Notes: generated from the letters alone by a model not told the origin. DNA of 64,000 nt from Caldilineaceae bacterium (GCA_026645575.1 JAPKMW010000018.1:62001-126000); one strand, 5' to 3'; shown: positions 9,041 through 18,687, counted from the first letter of the stretch. Numbers and translations: made by a program.

Positions 9041-9184
9041 CTACATCGCTTTGGATGTGCCGGCGCCGATTACGCCGGTGCTATCCTTGCTCGCCTTTTT
9101 CTCTTTTTTGGCGAGTTTCTTTTCTTTCATCGTCTTGGCCGGCTTTTTCTTGTCGTTCTTTTTCTTGTCTTGACTTTTACTCAT
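9041..9184 (-). CDS. Small lysine-rich protein
   Basis: A 47-residue protein, about 40% lysine, of the form MSKSQDKKKNDKKKPAKTMK followed by a short C-terminal tail STGVIGAGTSKAM. AAGGAGG lies 6 bases before ATG 9184. The frame is open up to 9334, but that extension runs through a palindromic repeat and is not coding. Basic composition suggests nucleic-acid binding, not shown. It lies 80 bp before the universal stress protein gene. Confidence 0.55.
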   Translation of the reverse strand: MSKSQDKKKNDKKKPAKTMKEKKLAKKEKKASKDSTGVIGAGTSKAM

Positions 9185-9215
9185 GATTTCCTCCTTCATG
9201 ATTTTCTCTTGATTG

Positions 9216-9368
9216 CTAGTACATAGCGGCCTAAATAAGCCAATAGCTCGTAGGTGCGGCTTGTAGCCGCAGGTTTGCCAGCTCGTGCGGCTACAAGCCG
9301 CAGGTTTGCCAACTCGTGCGGCTACAAACTGCACCTACTATTGGTCTATTTACGCCGTTGTGTACTAG
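9216..9368. repeat. 153-bp palindromic element, MITE-like
   Basis: The element starts CTAGTACA (9216) and ends TGTACTAG (9368). Outer arms are imperfect inverted repeats over about 35-40 bp (TAAATA..CCAATAG..TAGGTGC..TTGTAGCCGC against its complement). The centre holds two direct copies of a GCAGGTTTGCCA(A/G)CTCGTGCGGCTACAA unit which are themselves palindromic (CGGCTTGTAGCCG). It carries no gene. It lies immediately upstream of the small lysine-rich gene. A shared word GCACCTACTATTG also occurs at 26020-26032. Confidence 0.7.
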
Positions 9369-9561
9369 CCTTGTGGCTTTACGGCAACTCGGCCACCAAA
9401 CTTCTATGGATAAGCTATGATGCTTGGACATCGATAGACAGACGTAGGCAGTTTGGCGGATCGCGCTCGTTTACAGGAGGCAATAAAACGACAGGAGCGC
9501 CAAGCGCAGGATCCGGTCGCCTTTTGACAAATCAAAGATTGAGGGTGATTGCCTGTTACAA

Positions 9562-9660
9562 AGTATACGTGGTTATCAGTTGCGTGTCATCTCCCTTTAG
9601 AGGGATTTACACAAAGCTTTGCCAATTGTGGGTTGGCGCTCTCCCTCCAAAGGGGGACAA
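9562..9660. repeat. Dispersed palindromic ~100-bp repeat (copy 2)
   Basis: Second copy of the element at 4064-4165, with TCTCCCTTTAGAGGGAT (a short palindrome) near the left end and CTCTCCCTCCAAAGGGGGACA at the right. It lies directly downstream of the LuxR-type regulator stop at 9670, where it may also act as a terminator-like hairpin. Bases 9369-9561 hold no gene that I can support. Confidence 0.6.
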
Positions 9661-9669
9661 ATAACCGCT

Positions 9670-12582
9670 TTAGAACAATCCCAATGCACGCGCCTGCGCC
9701 ACGGCCTGGGTACGACTCTCGACGTCGAACTTGCCAAAAATGTGTTTGAGGTGGGTCTTGACGGTGCCGACCGAGACGACTAGCTGTTCCGCGATGGCGG
9801 CATTGGAGAGACCCGCCGCCACCAGTCGCAGAACCTCGAACTCACGGTCGGTGAGTGGTTCAAGAACAGATTGGCGATTGGCGATTGGGTATTGGATTTC
9901 CGTGGTAACTGTGCCAGTGGGTTCGTCAGTAAGTGATAGGGGGGCGGTAAAGGTCTTGAGCAGTTTGTTACCATACAAAAGCAGGTCGGGTTGTAAGCTG
10001 TCGGGCTGAGTGGCAAGGCTAACGCTAAAATCTAAAAGCGCCAAACGCATCGGCTCGCCTTCATCAACAAACAGGCGTATATACCCTTCAGGCACAGCCA
10101 GCGTCAAGGCATGGGCCAAGGCGTCTCTGGCTTGCTCAACTTGACCGGCCAGGCGCAAAGCCAGTGTTTGCAAAGCGTATAGCTCGATCACACTGCCCTG
10201 GCGCTGGGCAGCTTCGACCGTTGGCGTCCATGTTGTCAAGCGCGCCAACGCTTCGCTGGTACGCTCCTGGGCGAGCAAGATCCGCACAAACACCAACATC
10301 TCGAATTCATGAAGATAGGTGATCTGTTCGGCGGCTGGATGGCGTTGGGCGTACGCTTCCGCCCATGGCGCCGCCTGTACCTGGTTGCCCAGCCGAAGCT
10401 GAATCAAGGCTTCCAGCGCGGCCGCCCGCTCGACATCCAAGGCAATGCCGGTTTGTTGGGCGGTCTCCTTGGCTAAGTCGACAGCCGCCAACGCGCCGGC
10501 CTCATCACCCAGCGCCTGCCGAATGCGGGCCAGAATGCTAAAGCGGTGGAGCGGGCCATCGGTATAGGTTATATCACGGCGCGGACTGAAGGCCAGGCCG
10601 GTCTCCACCTCTTGGGCCGCGGCCGGGAGATCATGCCACTGATAAAGCAGCTCCCCATACCCGACATGCGCCAACCCGACCACAGGCACTTGCTTTTTCG
10701 CCTGGGCGGCGACACGCAACACCTGGCGATAGGTGGCGGCGGCTTGCTGTAAAGCCCCCTGCGCCATCAAGATGCGCGCTTCGTGATACCGCGCGGCAAT
10801 GGCAAGGAAACTGTGGTTGGCCGCAATACTCAACTGGGCCGCCGTTTCATACGCCTGGAACGCTTCGGTTAAACGTCCTTGTTGTTGCTGGGCCAGGCCA
10901 AGCGTATAGTAGGCATCGCCACGCGTGGGCGCGTCCGCCGGGATCAGGGTCAGGGCTTGTTCCGCCAATGACGCGGCCGCGGCTGGTAGACCCCGGCGCG
11001 CGGCGATCAAGGCGCGCAACGCCGCCGCACGGCCCAGTAGTGTCTGTCGCGCTACCCCTGCTTCGCCTGCGGCTTGCTGAAGGGTTGCTTCCACCAGGTG
11101 CAGCGCACTTTCTGCTGCGGCCATTTGACCTGTCAACGCCAGCCCCCAGGCATACGAAACATAGAGACTGGGCTGACCCCATAACCGCGTTGCGCTATCC
11201 GCCGGTAGCGCCTGCATCCAAGCGAACAAGGTGGCAGTGGCGCCTTGCTCCCACAACACCGGCCAGATCCGCTCGATGAGTTCGGCTGCCTCTGCAAAAG
11301 CGCCGGCCAACAGGGCATGGTGGATGGCGTCGGCAAGGTAGCCCTGTTGCGCATACCAGGCGCTGGCGCGCCGATGTAACGTGGGTAGATGGGCTGGTTG
11401 CCTTTGCCGGAGGCGATATTGTAACACTTCGGCAAAGAGTTGATGATAGCGATACCACTGCCCCAAGTCGTCGAGGGGGACGAGAAACAGGTTGGCCTGC
11501 GCGATCTGCTCCAGCAGCGCTTGGCTGTTGAACCCAGGCGACGCCTCTGTCCCCACTGCTGATTCAGCACCGATGACAGCGTCGCACAGGGCAGCAGAGA
11601 GGCGGGACAGAATCGAGGTGTATAACAGAAACGTCTGGAGCGCTGCTGGTTGCTGATTCAGCACTTCTTCAATCAAATAGTTGAGAATATAACGATGGCC
11701 ACCGGAGAAGGAATGGAGGAACGCCCCTTTGTCCCCCTGGCCTTGCATGGAAAGCGCCGCCAGTTGTAGACCCACAATCCAGCCTTCGGTGCGGGCCGCC
11801 AACAGGTGAACCTCTGCCGGCGACAACTGAAGGCCCATACGCTCATTTAAGAAGAGCGCCGCTTCCGCCTCTGTAAAGCGCAGATCGTCAGCCCGGATTT
11901 CCGTCAGTTCACCGCGTGCGCGCAACCGTCCCAGGGGCAAGGGCGGATCGGCCCGTGTGCTGATCAGCAGGTGCAGCGTCGGCGGCAAATGATCCAACAG
12001 AAAGGTGAGGCTCTGTTGAATGGCAGTTGTCGTGATGACATGATAGTCTTCTAAGATGAGGACAAGCGCCGGTGTAATGGCCGGTATTGTTGTTGTTGCC
12101 CAAGTATGTAGCTCATTGAGGAAGATGGTAAGAATCGTCTGAAGTGGCGGTGGGTCGGGGGATTGGAGTAAAGCGGTGGTATCGGCGCTTAACGCAGGGT
12201 GTTTGGCTTGCAGCGCGGCGAGAAAATAAAGCCAAAACCGGACGGGGTCGTTGTCGTTCTCCTCCAAGGTGAGCCAACAAAAGGTGGGCATGGGCGCACC
12301 TTGCGCTGCCGTGTGTTGAGCCTCTTCCATGACGCCGATCCACTGACTGAGCAACGTCGATTTGCCAAAGCCGGCAGGCGCCGCCATCAGCGTCAGTTTG
12401 CCTGTTAGTCCATGCGTCAGTTGCGTCAACAGGTGCGGGCGCAACACAAAGGTGCTTTGTTGGGATAACGGTGGGCGACGAGGAATATAGAGTTTGGTGG
12501 ATAGCAATGGTGCAACCAACGCTGGCGCCTTTACTGGAACAAAAGCAGAAATGAAAAACCCGGGTTTAACACCCGGGTTCAA
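9670..12582 (-). CDS. MalT-like LuxR-family transcriptional regulator with ATPase and TPR-like domains
   Basis: A protein of about 950-970 residues. Order: N-terminal STKLYIPRRPPLSQQ typical of MalT-like regulators; NTPase domain with Walker A AAPAGFGKSTLLSQW (about residues 67-81) and Walker B-like LVLILEDYHVI; winged-helix region; a long helical TPR-like region (about residues 430-850); and a C-terminal LuxR helix-turn-helix (PLTDREFEVLRLVAAGLSNA, VSVGTVKTHLKHIFGKF). Family members are inducer- and ATP-dependent activators. The ATG at 12582 lies inside the terminator hairpin of the upstream gene; a TTG at 12519, preceded by AAAGG, gives a start just before APLLSTKLYIPR and is more likely. 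Confidence 0.9.
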   Translation of the reverse strand: MNPGVKPGFFISAFVPVKAPALVAPLLSTKLYIPRRPPLSQQSTFVLRPHLLTQLTHGLTGKLTLMAAPAGFGKSTLLSQWIGVMEEAQHTAAQGAPMPTFCWLTLEENDNDPVRFWLYFLAALQAKHPALSADTTALLQSPDPPPLQTILTIFLNELHTWATTTIPAITPALVLILEDYHVITTTAIQQSLTFLLDHLPPTLHLLISTRADPPLPLGRLRARGELTEIRADDLRFTEAEAALFLNERMGLQLSPAEVHLLAARTEGWIVGLQLAALSMQGQGDKGAFLHSFSGGHRYILNYLIEEVLNQQPAALQTFLLYTSILSRLSAALCDAVIGAESAVGTEASPGFNSQALLEQIAQANLFLVPLDDLGQWYRYHQLFAEVLQYRLRQRQPAHLPTLHRRASAWYAQQGYLADAIHHALLAGAFAEAAELIERIWPVLWEQGATATLFAWMQALPADSATRLWGQPSLYVSYAWGLALTGQMAAAESALHLVEATLQQAAGEAGVARQTLLGRAAALRALIAARRGLPAAAASLAEQALTLIPADAPTRGDAYYTLGLAQQQQGRLTEAFQAYETAAQLSIAANHSFLAIAARYHEARILMAQGALQQAAATYRQVLRVAAQAKKQVPVVGLAHVGYGELLYQWHDLPAAAQEVETGLAFSPRRDITYTDGPLHRFSILARIRQALGDEAGALAAVDLAKETAQQTGIALDVERAAALEALIQLRLGNQVQAAPWAEAYAQRHPAAEQITYLHEFEMLVFVRILLAQERTSEALARLTTWTPTVEAAQRQGSVIELYALQTLALRLAGQVEQARDALAHALTLAVPEGYIRLFVDEGEPMRLALLDFSVSLATQPDSLQPDLLLYGNKLLKTFTAPLSLTDEPTGTVTTEIQYPIANRQSVLEPLTDREFEVLRLVAAGLSNAAIAEQLVVSVGTVKTHLKHIFGKFDVESRTQAVAQARALGLF
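12554..12580 (-). terminator. Rho-independent terminator after the RRM gene
   Basis: On the minus strand the stem AACCCGGGT/ACCCGGGTT (12571-12579 with 12557-12565) has a 5-nt loop and is followed by a T-run (12554-12558). It begins 18 bp after the RRM gene stop. It also overlaps the first codons of the longest LuxR-regulator frame, which argues for a later start there. Confidence 0.75.
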
Positions 12583-12597
12583 TGGTAACTTGTTCGC

Positions 12598-12918
12598 TTA
12601 CCAGGAGCGGCGCGTACTCTGTCGTCCTCGATCATCGTTCCGACCACCGCGCCCGCCGGAGCGGTCATTGCGATTTTCGCGCGGGCGCGCTTCATTAACG
12701 GTCAAGGTCCGTCCTTGTAGCTCTTTGCCATTCAACCCTTGAATAGCAGCTTGCGCCTCGCTCATCAAGGACATTTCGACAAAGCCAAAGCCGCGCGAGC
12801 GTACCGTCTCCTGATCCATCACGACCATCGCTGATTTCACTGTGCCATAAGGCGCAAAGGCTTCGCGTAACGCATCATCTGTGACGGCATGTGGCAGATT
12901 ACCAACATATAGTTTCAT
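12598..12918 (-). CDS. RRM-domain RNA-binding protein
   Basis: A 106-residue protein with one complete RNA recognition motif (residues 1-78): RNP2 LYVGNL and RNP1 RGFGFVEM, followed by an Arg/Gly/Asp-rich tail (ENRNDRSGGRGGRNDDRGRQ). This is the architecture of bacterial Rbp proteins known from cyanobacteria, often cold-induced. AAGGAG lies about 10 bases before ATG 12918. A clear terminator follows. It is a single-gene unit, divergent from the peroxidase gene at 13254. Confidence 0.93.
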   Translation of the reverse strand: MKLYVGNLPHAVTDDALREAFAPYGTVKSAMVVMDQETVRSRGFGFVEMSLMSEAQAAIQGLNGKELQGRTLTVNEARPRENRNDRSGGRGGRNDDRGRQSTRRSW

Positions 12919-13253
12919 TCAATAATTCTCCTTTGAGAAAGTAAACTGGCTGCCCGTAGGCAATTGGATACGACAGGTCTGTCACATGAAGGGCGCACAT
13001 TTCAGGAGGTCGTATAGAGTGTATAGTTTATCACGCTTTGGGCGAACACTTGGTAAGCCTAAGAACTATTGGCGATCGCTGTGATACTGTTGCTATTTTC
13101 TGGTAAATAGGTAAATTTACTCAATGTAAGGGTAGAGTTTACTCAAGCCAATATCCTCCCCAAAATGATACGCTTAAGGCGTCCGACCGCTCAACGTGCT
13201 GCCATCGACAGCGATCAAGCCCAATGACCACACATCAAGAAAGGGGAGTTTCT
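12919..13253. other. Divergent intergenic region
   Basis: 335 bp between the RRM gene (minus) and the di-haem peroxidase gene (plus). It has AT-rich stretches and two TTTACTCAA words (13117 and 13138 areas). I see no gene and no clear promoter boxes. The long leader of the RRM gene could hold a cold-shock-type regulatory RNA, but I see no specific signal. Confidence 0.4.
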
Positions 13254-15407
13254 ATGTATCATCGTCATACTGACCGTTATTACAGGAGGTATCTTGTTCA
13301 AACTGTATGCTGTTTGTTGTTGATTGCGTCTTCGGTTTCGTTTGTGCTGGCCCAGGATGAGCCGAAGCAGGATGGCGCGGCAAAGAACGCTTACCTGCCC
13401 ATCATTCGCAGCAGCGTCAGCGGCGCGGAGGCGAATGTGGACGCCGCCGGCAGCGCCAGCCCCACCCAGTTGCGCCGCTTTATCGCCCAGCAGGTGGGCG
13501 GCCTTGATAAGTTGATGGTGCCGGCGACCGATGCTGACATCCCGACACCGCTGCTGCCTGATGGCACGGTTGACCCGCTTTACAAAACCACCGAAGCCAA
13601 ACGCTATCTTGGTAAACAGCTCTTCCATGATCCGGTGCGTATGGTCAGAATCCGACCTGCATTCGGCGGCGTTCCTGTGACGGCGCAGACTGGCTCCTGT
13701 GGTAGCTGCCACTTGGGCGAGGCGGCGACGAAGGCCGGCACGCTCTTCAACTTCGCCGCCGGTGGTGAGGGCCGCAGCTACACGGACGCCGCCGGGAACT
13801 TCATTCCCCGCCGCCGACCTAACCTGGCAATTCTCCCGCAGATTCGCCAGACGCCGCTCTTCCCTGGTGACGCGCTGGTGGATGAACTACCCACGCTCAC
13901 CGACATCTACGAATTCGCCGTCGGTAGTCCAGCTCGTGGTCGTAAGTTACCGGACCCTGGTCAGTTGCTGCGCACCGGTCGTCTCGACGCCGTGGACAGT
14001 GTGGCGCGTAATGCGCCCAGCGTCATCGGTTTCGCCTTCAACAACCGGCTCTTGCTGGGTGGTTTCGCCGGTGAGCCTGATTCAGCGCCTGGTGGTCTCA
14101 ACCCCTTCAACACGACGGCCGGGGAAAACTTAACGCTCTTGTTGCTTGACGCCCATCGGATGTTGGAGGATCAAGCTGCCACCCTGCAAACTTTCCCGAC
14201 CTATCAGAAGCTCTTCCGCGACGCATTTCCTGAGGAGGCGGCGCAGGCTGACGCTGCCAACGATCCAAATCTCCTCATTAACGACATCACCGTGCTGCGG
14301 GCGACAGCGAGTTTCTTGCGCACCACCGTTACGCGTAACACCCCCTGGGATCGCTTCCTGGCCGGTGATAACAATGCGTTGACCCCGGCCCAGCGGCGTG
14401 GCGCCAAACTGTTCTTTACGTCGGCTACGGCGGGTGGCGCGGGCTGCTATGCCTGTCACAGCGGCCCCATGCTCAACAAGCAGGTCAACGACCCCGACGT
14501 GGCCGGTGTTGGTCAGTTTGTGGAAGAGAACTTCTACAACCTTGGCCTGGCCGATCACCCGCTCCAGGCGCTAAATAAAGTCGCACGCAATCAACCCAAT
14601 TTCCGTGATGATGGCCGGCGCGAAATCACCTTCAAAGACGAAGATGCCTTCGAGTTCCGTGTCCTGACGTTGCGCCAACTCAAAGACGGTCGCACCTTCT
14701 TCCACAACGGCTTGTTCACCAGCGTCCGCGATGTGGTCGAGTATTTCAATGCCGGTGTGCCCCAGGACGCCGAGGCTGCTACCGCCAGCACCTTCACCAG
14801 CCGCTTCTCCTACCCCCGTGGCCCCGGCTCGGAACGCGGTTTGGGCTTGGACGATGATGAAGTGGACGATCTGACCGACTTCATCGAAAACGGTCTCTAC
14901 GATCCCACCTTTGCTGATTCGTTCATGCTAACCGAACAGGACTTCATCTACTCGCAATACCGGCCAGACCTGGCCGCGTTAGGCGCCATCGACGGCCGCA
15001 CCGCTGGTGGTTTCCCGCAAGATAACAATGATGCCCTCTCCCGACGTGATATGGGTCTCGAATTCCTCGATGTGACGGCGCAGTTGGGAACGCAGGTTGC
15101 GGCGGCCAGCGCGGTTGATGGTGAACAGAGTCGCCGCCGCCAGAAGGATGAACTGACGATCACCAATAACAGTACATCGGTTGTGGACACCCATTTGCTC
15201 GTCATTGTGCAAGGACTTCCAGCCGGGGTGCAATTGACCAATGCCAGCGGGATGACCAGCAACGGTGAACCCTATCTCCGGCTCTTCTTGGACAATGGCG
15301 TTCTTCCCCCTGGTCAGCATACGGCGGTGACGCTGAAATTTAAGCAGTCGAACAATACACCCGTGAGCTACACGCTCAAATTCCTGTCGGGTCAGGGCAA
15401 CCCGTAA
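13254..15407 (+). CDS. Exported di-haem cytochrome c peroxidase-like protein
   Basis: A 717-residue protein. A signal peptide (VQTVCCLLLIASSVSFVLAQ) is followed by a short linker containing NAYLPIIRS. Two haem c sites are visible, CGSCH (about residues 148-152) and CYACH (about 398-402), with KQLFHDP and TPWDRFLAGDNNALTPAQRRGAKLF blocks typical of CcpA/MauG-type proteins (RGAxLF before a CxxCH). A long region between haems and a C-terminal ~120-residue beta-rich extension are unlike minimal peroxidases (about 350 residues). Likely role: periplasmic or cell-surface peroxide reduction or MauG-like oxidation. ATG 13254 has GGGGAG upstream; 13224 has no such site. Confidence 0.87.
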   Translation: MYHRHTDRYYRRYLVQTVCCLLLIASSVSFVLAQDEPKQDGAAKNAYLPIIRSSVSGAEANVDAAGSASPTQLRRFIAQQVGGLDKLMVPATDADIPTPLLPDGTVDPLYKTTEAKRYLGKQLFHDPVRMVRIRPAFGGVPVTAQTGSCGSCHLGEAATKAGTLFNFAAGGEGRSYTDAAGNFIPRRRPNLAILPQIRQTPLFPGDALVDELPTLTDIYEFAVGSPARGRKLPDPGQLLRTGRLDAVDSVARNAPSVIGFAFNNRLLLGGFAGEPDSAPGGLNPFNTTAGENLTLLLLDAHRMLEDQAATLQTFPTYQKLFRDAFPEEAAQADAANDPNLLINDITVLRATASFLRTTVTRNTPWDRFLAGDNNALTPAQRRGAKLFFTSATAGGAGCYACHSGPMLNKQVNDPDVAGVGQFVEENFYNLGLADHPLQALNKVARNQPNFRDDGRREITFKDEDAFEFRVLTLRQLKDGRTFFHNGLFTSVRDVVEYFNAGVPQDAEAATASTFTSRFSYPRGPGSERGLGLDDDEVDDLTDFIENGLYDPTFADSFMLTEQDFIYSQYRPDLAALGAIDGRTAGGFPQDNNDALSRRDMGLEFLDVTAQLGTQVAAASAVDGEQSRRRQKDELTITNNSTSVVDTHLLVIVQGLPAGVQLTNASGMTSNGEPYLRLFLDNGVLPPGQHTAVTLKFKQSNNTPVSYTLKFLSGQGNP

Positions 15408-15757
15408 ACGTCGGGCTGAGTGGATGGCAGCATGGTTCAGGTAACTCCTACCTGAACGGAAGGTTGGTAGAACGTACAATCGGTCGTTGCAAAGTGTACC
15501 CCTGGCAGCCCCGTCTCCTTGGTTCAAGGGGGCGAGGCTGCTGCCTTTGCGCTTGGAGGTATGTCACCTTTTGGGTAGCACCACTCTGTACGAATCCGTG
15601 ACTTGCTTGGCAGGGCGAGTCACGGACTCGCTGGGAGCAGTGTAAGTACGCGATTGCGCTGCCCTTTGCGCATTGCGTTGTTGTCGCTTTCCCGCTTTAC
15701 AGGTAAAATAGGATCTCTATCCTTGATTTCCGTGCTATCACCTGAAAGCGAACCATC
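15408..15757. other. Intergenic region with two hairpins
   Basis: No gene seen. A perfect 9-bp hairpin GTTCAGGTA/TACCTGAAC lies at 15435-15457, 28 bp after the peroxidase stop, and may terminate it although no U-tract follows. A second hairpin at 15591-15630 pairs CGAATCCGTGACTTGC with GCGAGTCACGGACTCG with two non-Watson-Crick positions. Confidence 0.5.
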
Positions 15758-17062
15758 ATGTCTAACCTGTCTCAGCAGCCGCCTGCTGACAAACACGACC
15801 CCTATGCCGCGTTTCGTATTCCCAAGTATCGCATTTATATCATCGGCTGGTTTCTGGCGATGGTCGGCACGCGTATCCAGAGCATCGCCATTGGCTGGGA
15901 GATGTACCAACGCACCGGCGAAGCGCTCTCCTTGGGCCTCGTCGGGTTGGCCCAGGCGTTGCCAACCATGCTCTTGGCCCTGCCTGCCGGCTACCTGGCC
16001 GACCGTTTCAACCGGCCCAAACTGGTCATCCTGAGCCTCTGGGCCATGACGCTGACTTCGGCGGGGCTGGCTGTCTTGTCCTACCAGCAAGGCTCTGTCA
16101 CCTGGATGTACATTCTGTTGGCGTTAGATGCTACAGCCGTCATCATTGGGCGACCGGCGCGGGTGGCATTATTGCCGCAAATTGTGCCGCCCACTGTCTT
16201 TGCCAATGCTGTCACTTGGAACACCAGTATGATGCAGATCACTGGCGTGATTGGGCCGGCGTTGGGCGGGTTGGTCATCGCCGTCACCGACCCGTCATTC
16301 GCCTTTGTGCTGGCCGCCGCTTCGTCGTTGTTCTTCCTGGGGATGCTCTCCTACTTCCGTTTTGGCGCTGATGATGTCAAACGGGGTGAACCGCCGTCGT
16401 GGCAAGGCTTTCTGGCCGGCATCCACTTTGTCTGGAATGCGCGCATTATCTTTACCATGATCACCCTGGATCTCTTTGCCGTTTTGCTGGGCGGCGCCGT
16501 CTACTTGCTGCCGATCTATGCCGAGGATATTCTCAAAGTGGGGGCTACTGGCTTCGGCTGGCTACGGGCGGCGCCGGCGGTTGGCGCCTTTTGTATGGCG
16601 CTGTTGCTCATCTATCTCCCCCCCATGAAACGGGCGGGCTGGGCGCTGCTGATGAATGTCGCCGGCTTTGGCGTCGCCACCATTATCTTTGGGCTAACCG
16701 AATCTTACTGGGTGGCGTTGGCTATGCTCTTCCTGACCGGCGCCTTTGACAATGTCAGCATGGTCATCCGCCAAACGGCGCAACTGTTGCTGACGCCCGA
16801 TCACATGCGCGGCCGTGTCTCGGCGGTGACGAGCGTCTTTGTCGGCGCGTCCAATGAACTGGGCGGGTTAGAATCCGGTACGGTGGCGCATTATTTTGGC
16901 CCGGTCTTCTCGGTAGTCAGCGGCGGGATCGGCACCTTGTTTGTGGTGGCAATCACCGCCTGGCTGTCACCGGAATTGCGCGCCTTGAAAACGCTCCATA
17001 ATGCCAAGCCGATTGTGGTGGATGCGACGGGCAAGAAGCAAAGTGTTGTCGCTTCGGCATAA
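15758..17062 (+). CDS. MFS transporter, EntS-like (MFS_3 type)
   Basis: A 434-residue protein with about 10-12 hydrophobic segments and MFS signatures: GLAQALPTMLLALPAGYLADRFNR is the loop 2-3 motif (G..aDR..R), and PDHMRGRVSAV matches the loop 8-9 motif of the EntS/TMEffector subgroup. MQITGVIGPALGGLVIAV is the TM5 antiporter-like stretch, pointing to efflux. The substrate is unknown. The ATG at 15758 begins MSNLSQQPPADKHDPYAAFRI, a short cytosolic leader. No neighbour hints at a substrate. Confidence 0.88.
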   Translation: MSNLSQQPPADKHDPYAAFRIPKYRIYIIGWFLAMVGTRIQSIAIGWEMYQRTGEALSLGLVGLAQALPTMLLALPAGYLADRFNRPKLVILSLWAMTLTSAGLAVLSYQQGSVTWMYILLALDATAVIIGRPARVALLPQIVPPTVFANAVTWNTSMMQITGVIGPALGGLVIAVTDPSFAFVLAAASSLFFLGMLSYFRFGADDVKRGEPPSWQGFLAGIHFVWNARIIFTMITLDLFAVLLGGAVYLLPIYAEDILKVGATGFGWLRAAPAVGAFCMALLLIYLPPMKRAGWALLMNVAGFGVATIIFGLTESYWVALAMLFLTGAFDNVSMVIRQTAQLLLTPDHMRGRVSAVTSVFVGASNELGGLESGTVAHYFGPVFSVVSGGIGTLFVVAITAWLSPELRALKTLHNAKPIVVDATGKKQSVVASA

Positions 17063-17093
17063 GCGTATGGATACAGGGGGTATGACAACTTTC

Positions 17094-18473
17094 TTACAGC
17101 ATGATGGCCCGCACACGCGGCCCTTGTGCTGTATCTTCAACCTCATACCCAGCCGCTTTGATCTGAGTGCGTAAGGCATCGGCGTCCTGCCAACGCTTTT
17201 CGGCGCGGGCTTGTTGGCGTTGGTTCGCCAGCGCCAGAATTTCGGCAGGGATCGTTTCTGCCGTCGGTTGCCAGTCGGCCAGCCCCAGACCCAACACCCG
17301 ATCAAACTGAAGCAGCGTCGCCTTCTTGGTTGCTGCCGGCAGATCGCTCTTCACTAAATCCCAGGTGACAGCCAGGGCGCGGGGCATGTTCAAATCGCTG
17401 TTGATCTGCTCAGTAAATTTTTCTAACAACGCTGCATCCGGTGCGCCAGATTCACCCCAGGCGACGGCGGCGGTGCGTAACCGGTGCAGCGCAGTGGCGG
17501 CGCTATCTAACCCTTCCCAGGTGAAATTGAGTTTGGCCTGATAGTGGGCGCCCAGGCAGAAGAAGCGGTAGACCAGCGGATCATAGCCGCGGTCGATCAG
17601 CGTCTGCACCCGCAGAAAACCGCCGGCTGCCTTCGCCATCTTGGCCTCACCTAATTGTAGGAAGTGTCCATGCAGCCAGAAATTCGCCAGCCGAGTGCCA
17701 TGACACGCTTCGGTCTGGGCAATCTCGTTGGTGTGATGCACGGCAATGTGATCCTCGCCGCCACAGTGAATGTCAAAGTAAGGACCCAGATATTTTTCTG
17801 CCATCGCCGAGCATTCAATATGCCAGCCGGGGAAACCGACGCCCCACGGGCTGTCCCACTCCATCTGCCGTTTTTGCTCTGTCGGGCTAAATTTCCAGAG
17901 GGCAAAGTCGGTGATGGTGCGCTTTTCACCCAGATCGACGCGCATCCCGCCCCGTAAGCCTTCAATATCCAGCCGCGCCAGATAGCCGTAATTCGCCAGC
18001 TTTGACGTGTCAAAATAGATACCGTCTTCGGTGCGATAGGTGTAACCTTGCGCCTCAATACACTGGATAAAGGCGATCTGCTCTGGAATATGGTCGGTTG
18101 CTTTGCACCAGATGTCGGGTTCCAGAATATTCAAGGCGCGCAGGTCGGCCTGAAATGCTTGCGTATATAACTCGGCAATCTCCCAGACGCTTTTGCCGGT
18201 GCGAGCGGCGCCGGTCTCCATCTTGTCTTCGCCGGTGTCGCCATCGGAAACCAGATGACCTACATCGGTGATGTTCATCACATGGTTGACCTGATAGCCG
18301 TTAAAGACTAGTACCCGGCGCAGAATATCTTCAAAAATATAGGTACGCAGATTGCCCAGGTGCGCATAGTTGTAAACCGTTGGGCCACAAGTGTACAGAC
18401 CAACGTGCGGCGGGCGCAGGGCCTCAAAGTCGCGCGTGCTGCGTGTATAAGTGTCATAAAGCTGTAATGACAT
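17094..18473 (-). CDS. cysS: Cysteinyl-tRNA synthetase
   Basis: A 459-residue class I aminoacyl-tRNA synthetase that charges tRNA-Cys. Visible: [21 protein letters not shown] (HIGH-type motif HLGN and the zinc-binding Cys29), NVTDVGH-like [25 protein letters not shown] and [19 protein letters not shown] (zinc ligands Cys, His and substrate pocket), and the KMSKS-loop equivalent KMAKA in [12 protein letters not shown]. The last position of KMSKS is changed (KMAKA), as occurs in some homologues. ATG 18473 with AAGGAA upstream is chosen over ATG 18575. Confidence 0.96.
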   Translation of the reverse strand: MSLQLYDTYTRSTRDFEALRPPHVGLYTCGPTVYNYAHLGNLRTYIFEDILRRVLVFNGYQVNHVMNITDVGHLVSDGDTGEDKMETGAARTGKSVWEIAELYTQAFQADLRALNILEPDIWCKATDHIPEQIAFIQCIEAQGYTYRTEDGIYFDTSKLANYGYLARLDIEGLRGGMRVDLGEKRTITDFALWKFSPTEQKRQMEWDSPWGVGFPGWHIECSAMAEKYLGPYFDIHCGGEDHIAVHHTNEIAQTEACHGTRLANFWLHGHFLQLGEAKMAKAAGGFLRVQTLIDRGYDPLVYRFFCLGAHYQAKLNFTWEGLDSAATALHRLRTAAVAWGESGAPDAALLEKFTEQINSDLNMPRALAVTWDLVKSDLPAATKKATLLQFDRVLGLGLADWQPTAETIPAEILALANQRQQARAEKRWQDADALRTQIKAAGYEVEDTAQGPRVRAIML

Positions 18474-18687
18474 AGAGATTCCTTCGCTTGCGGTTGCGGG
18501 TTGCATCGTTGGCTCCAGTATACCACAATTATGGCTGTTTTTGCGCACGTAACGTGCGTGTACTACGGCGATCATCGCAAGTAAGCGTTTGGATGTATTG
18601 AAGGTTACTTGTACGCAACCAGTGGGATGGGGTATGATTATGCTGCAAGCCTCTTACCCAAAGCCCAGCAACACAAAGGAGCGCAAC

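Noticed and set aside
9251..9330. CRISPR-like or tandem repeat array
   Set aside because: Only two units, both palindromic and nested in a larger inverted repeat; better explained as one MITE-like element.
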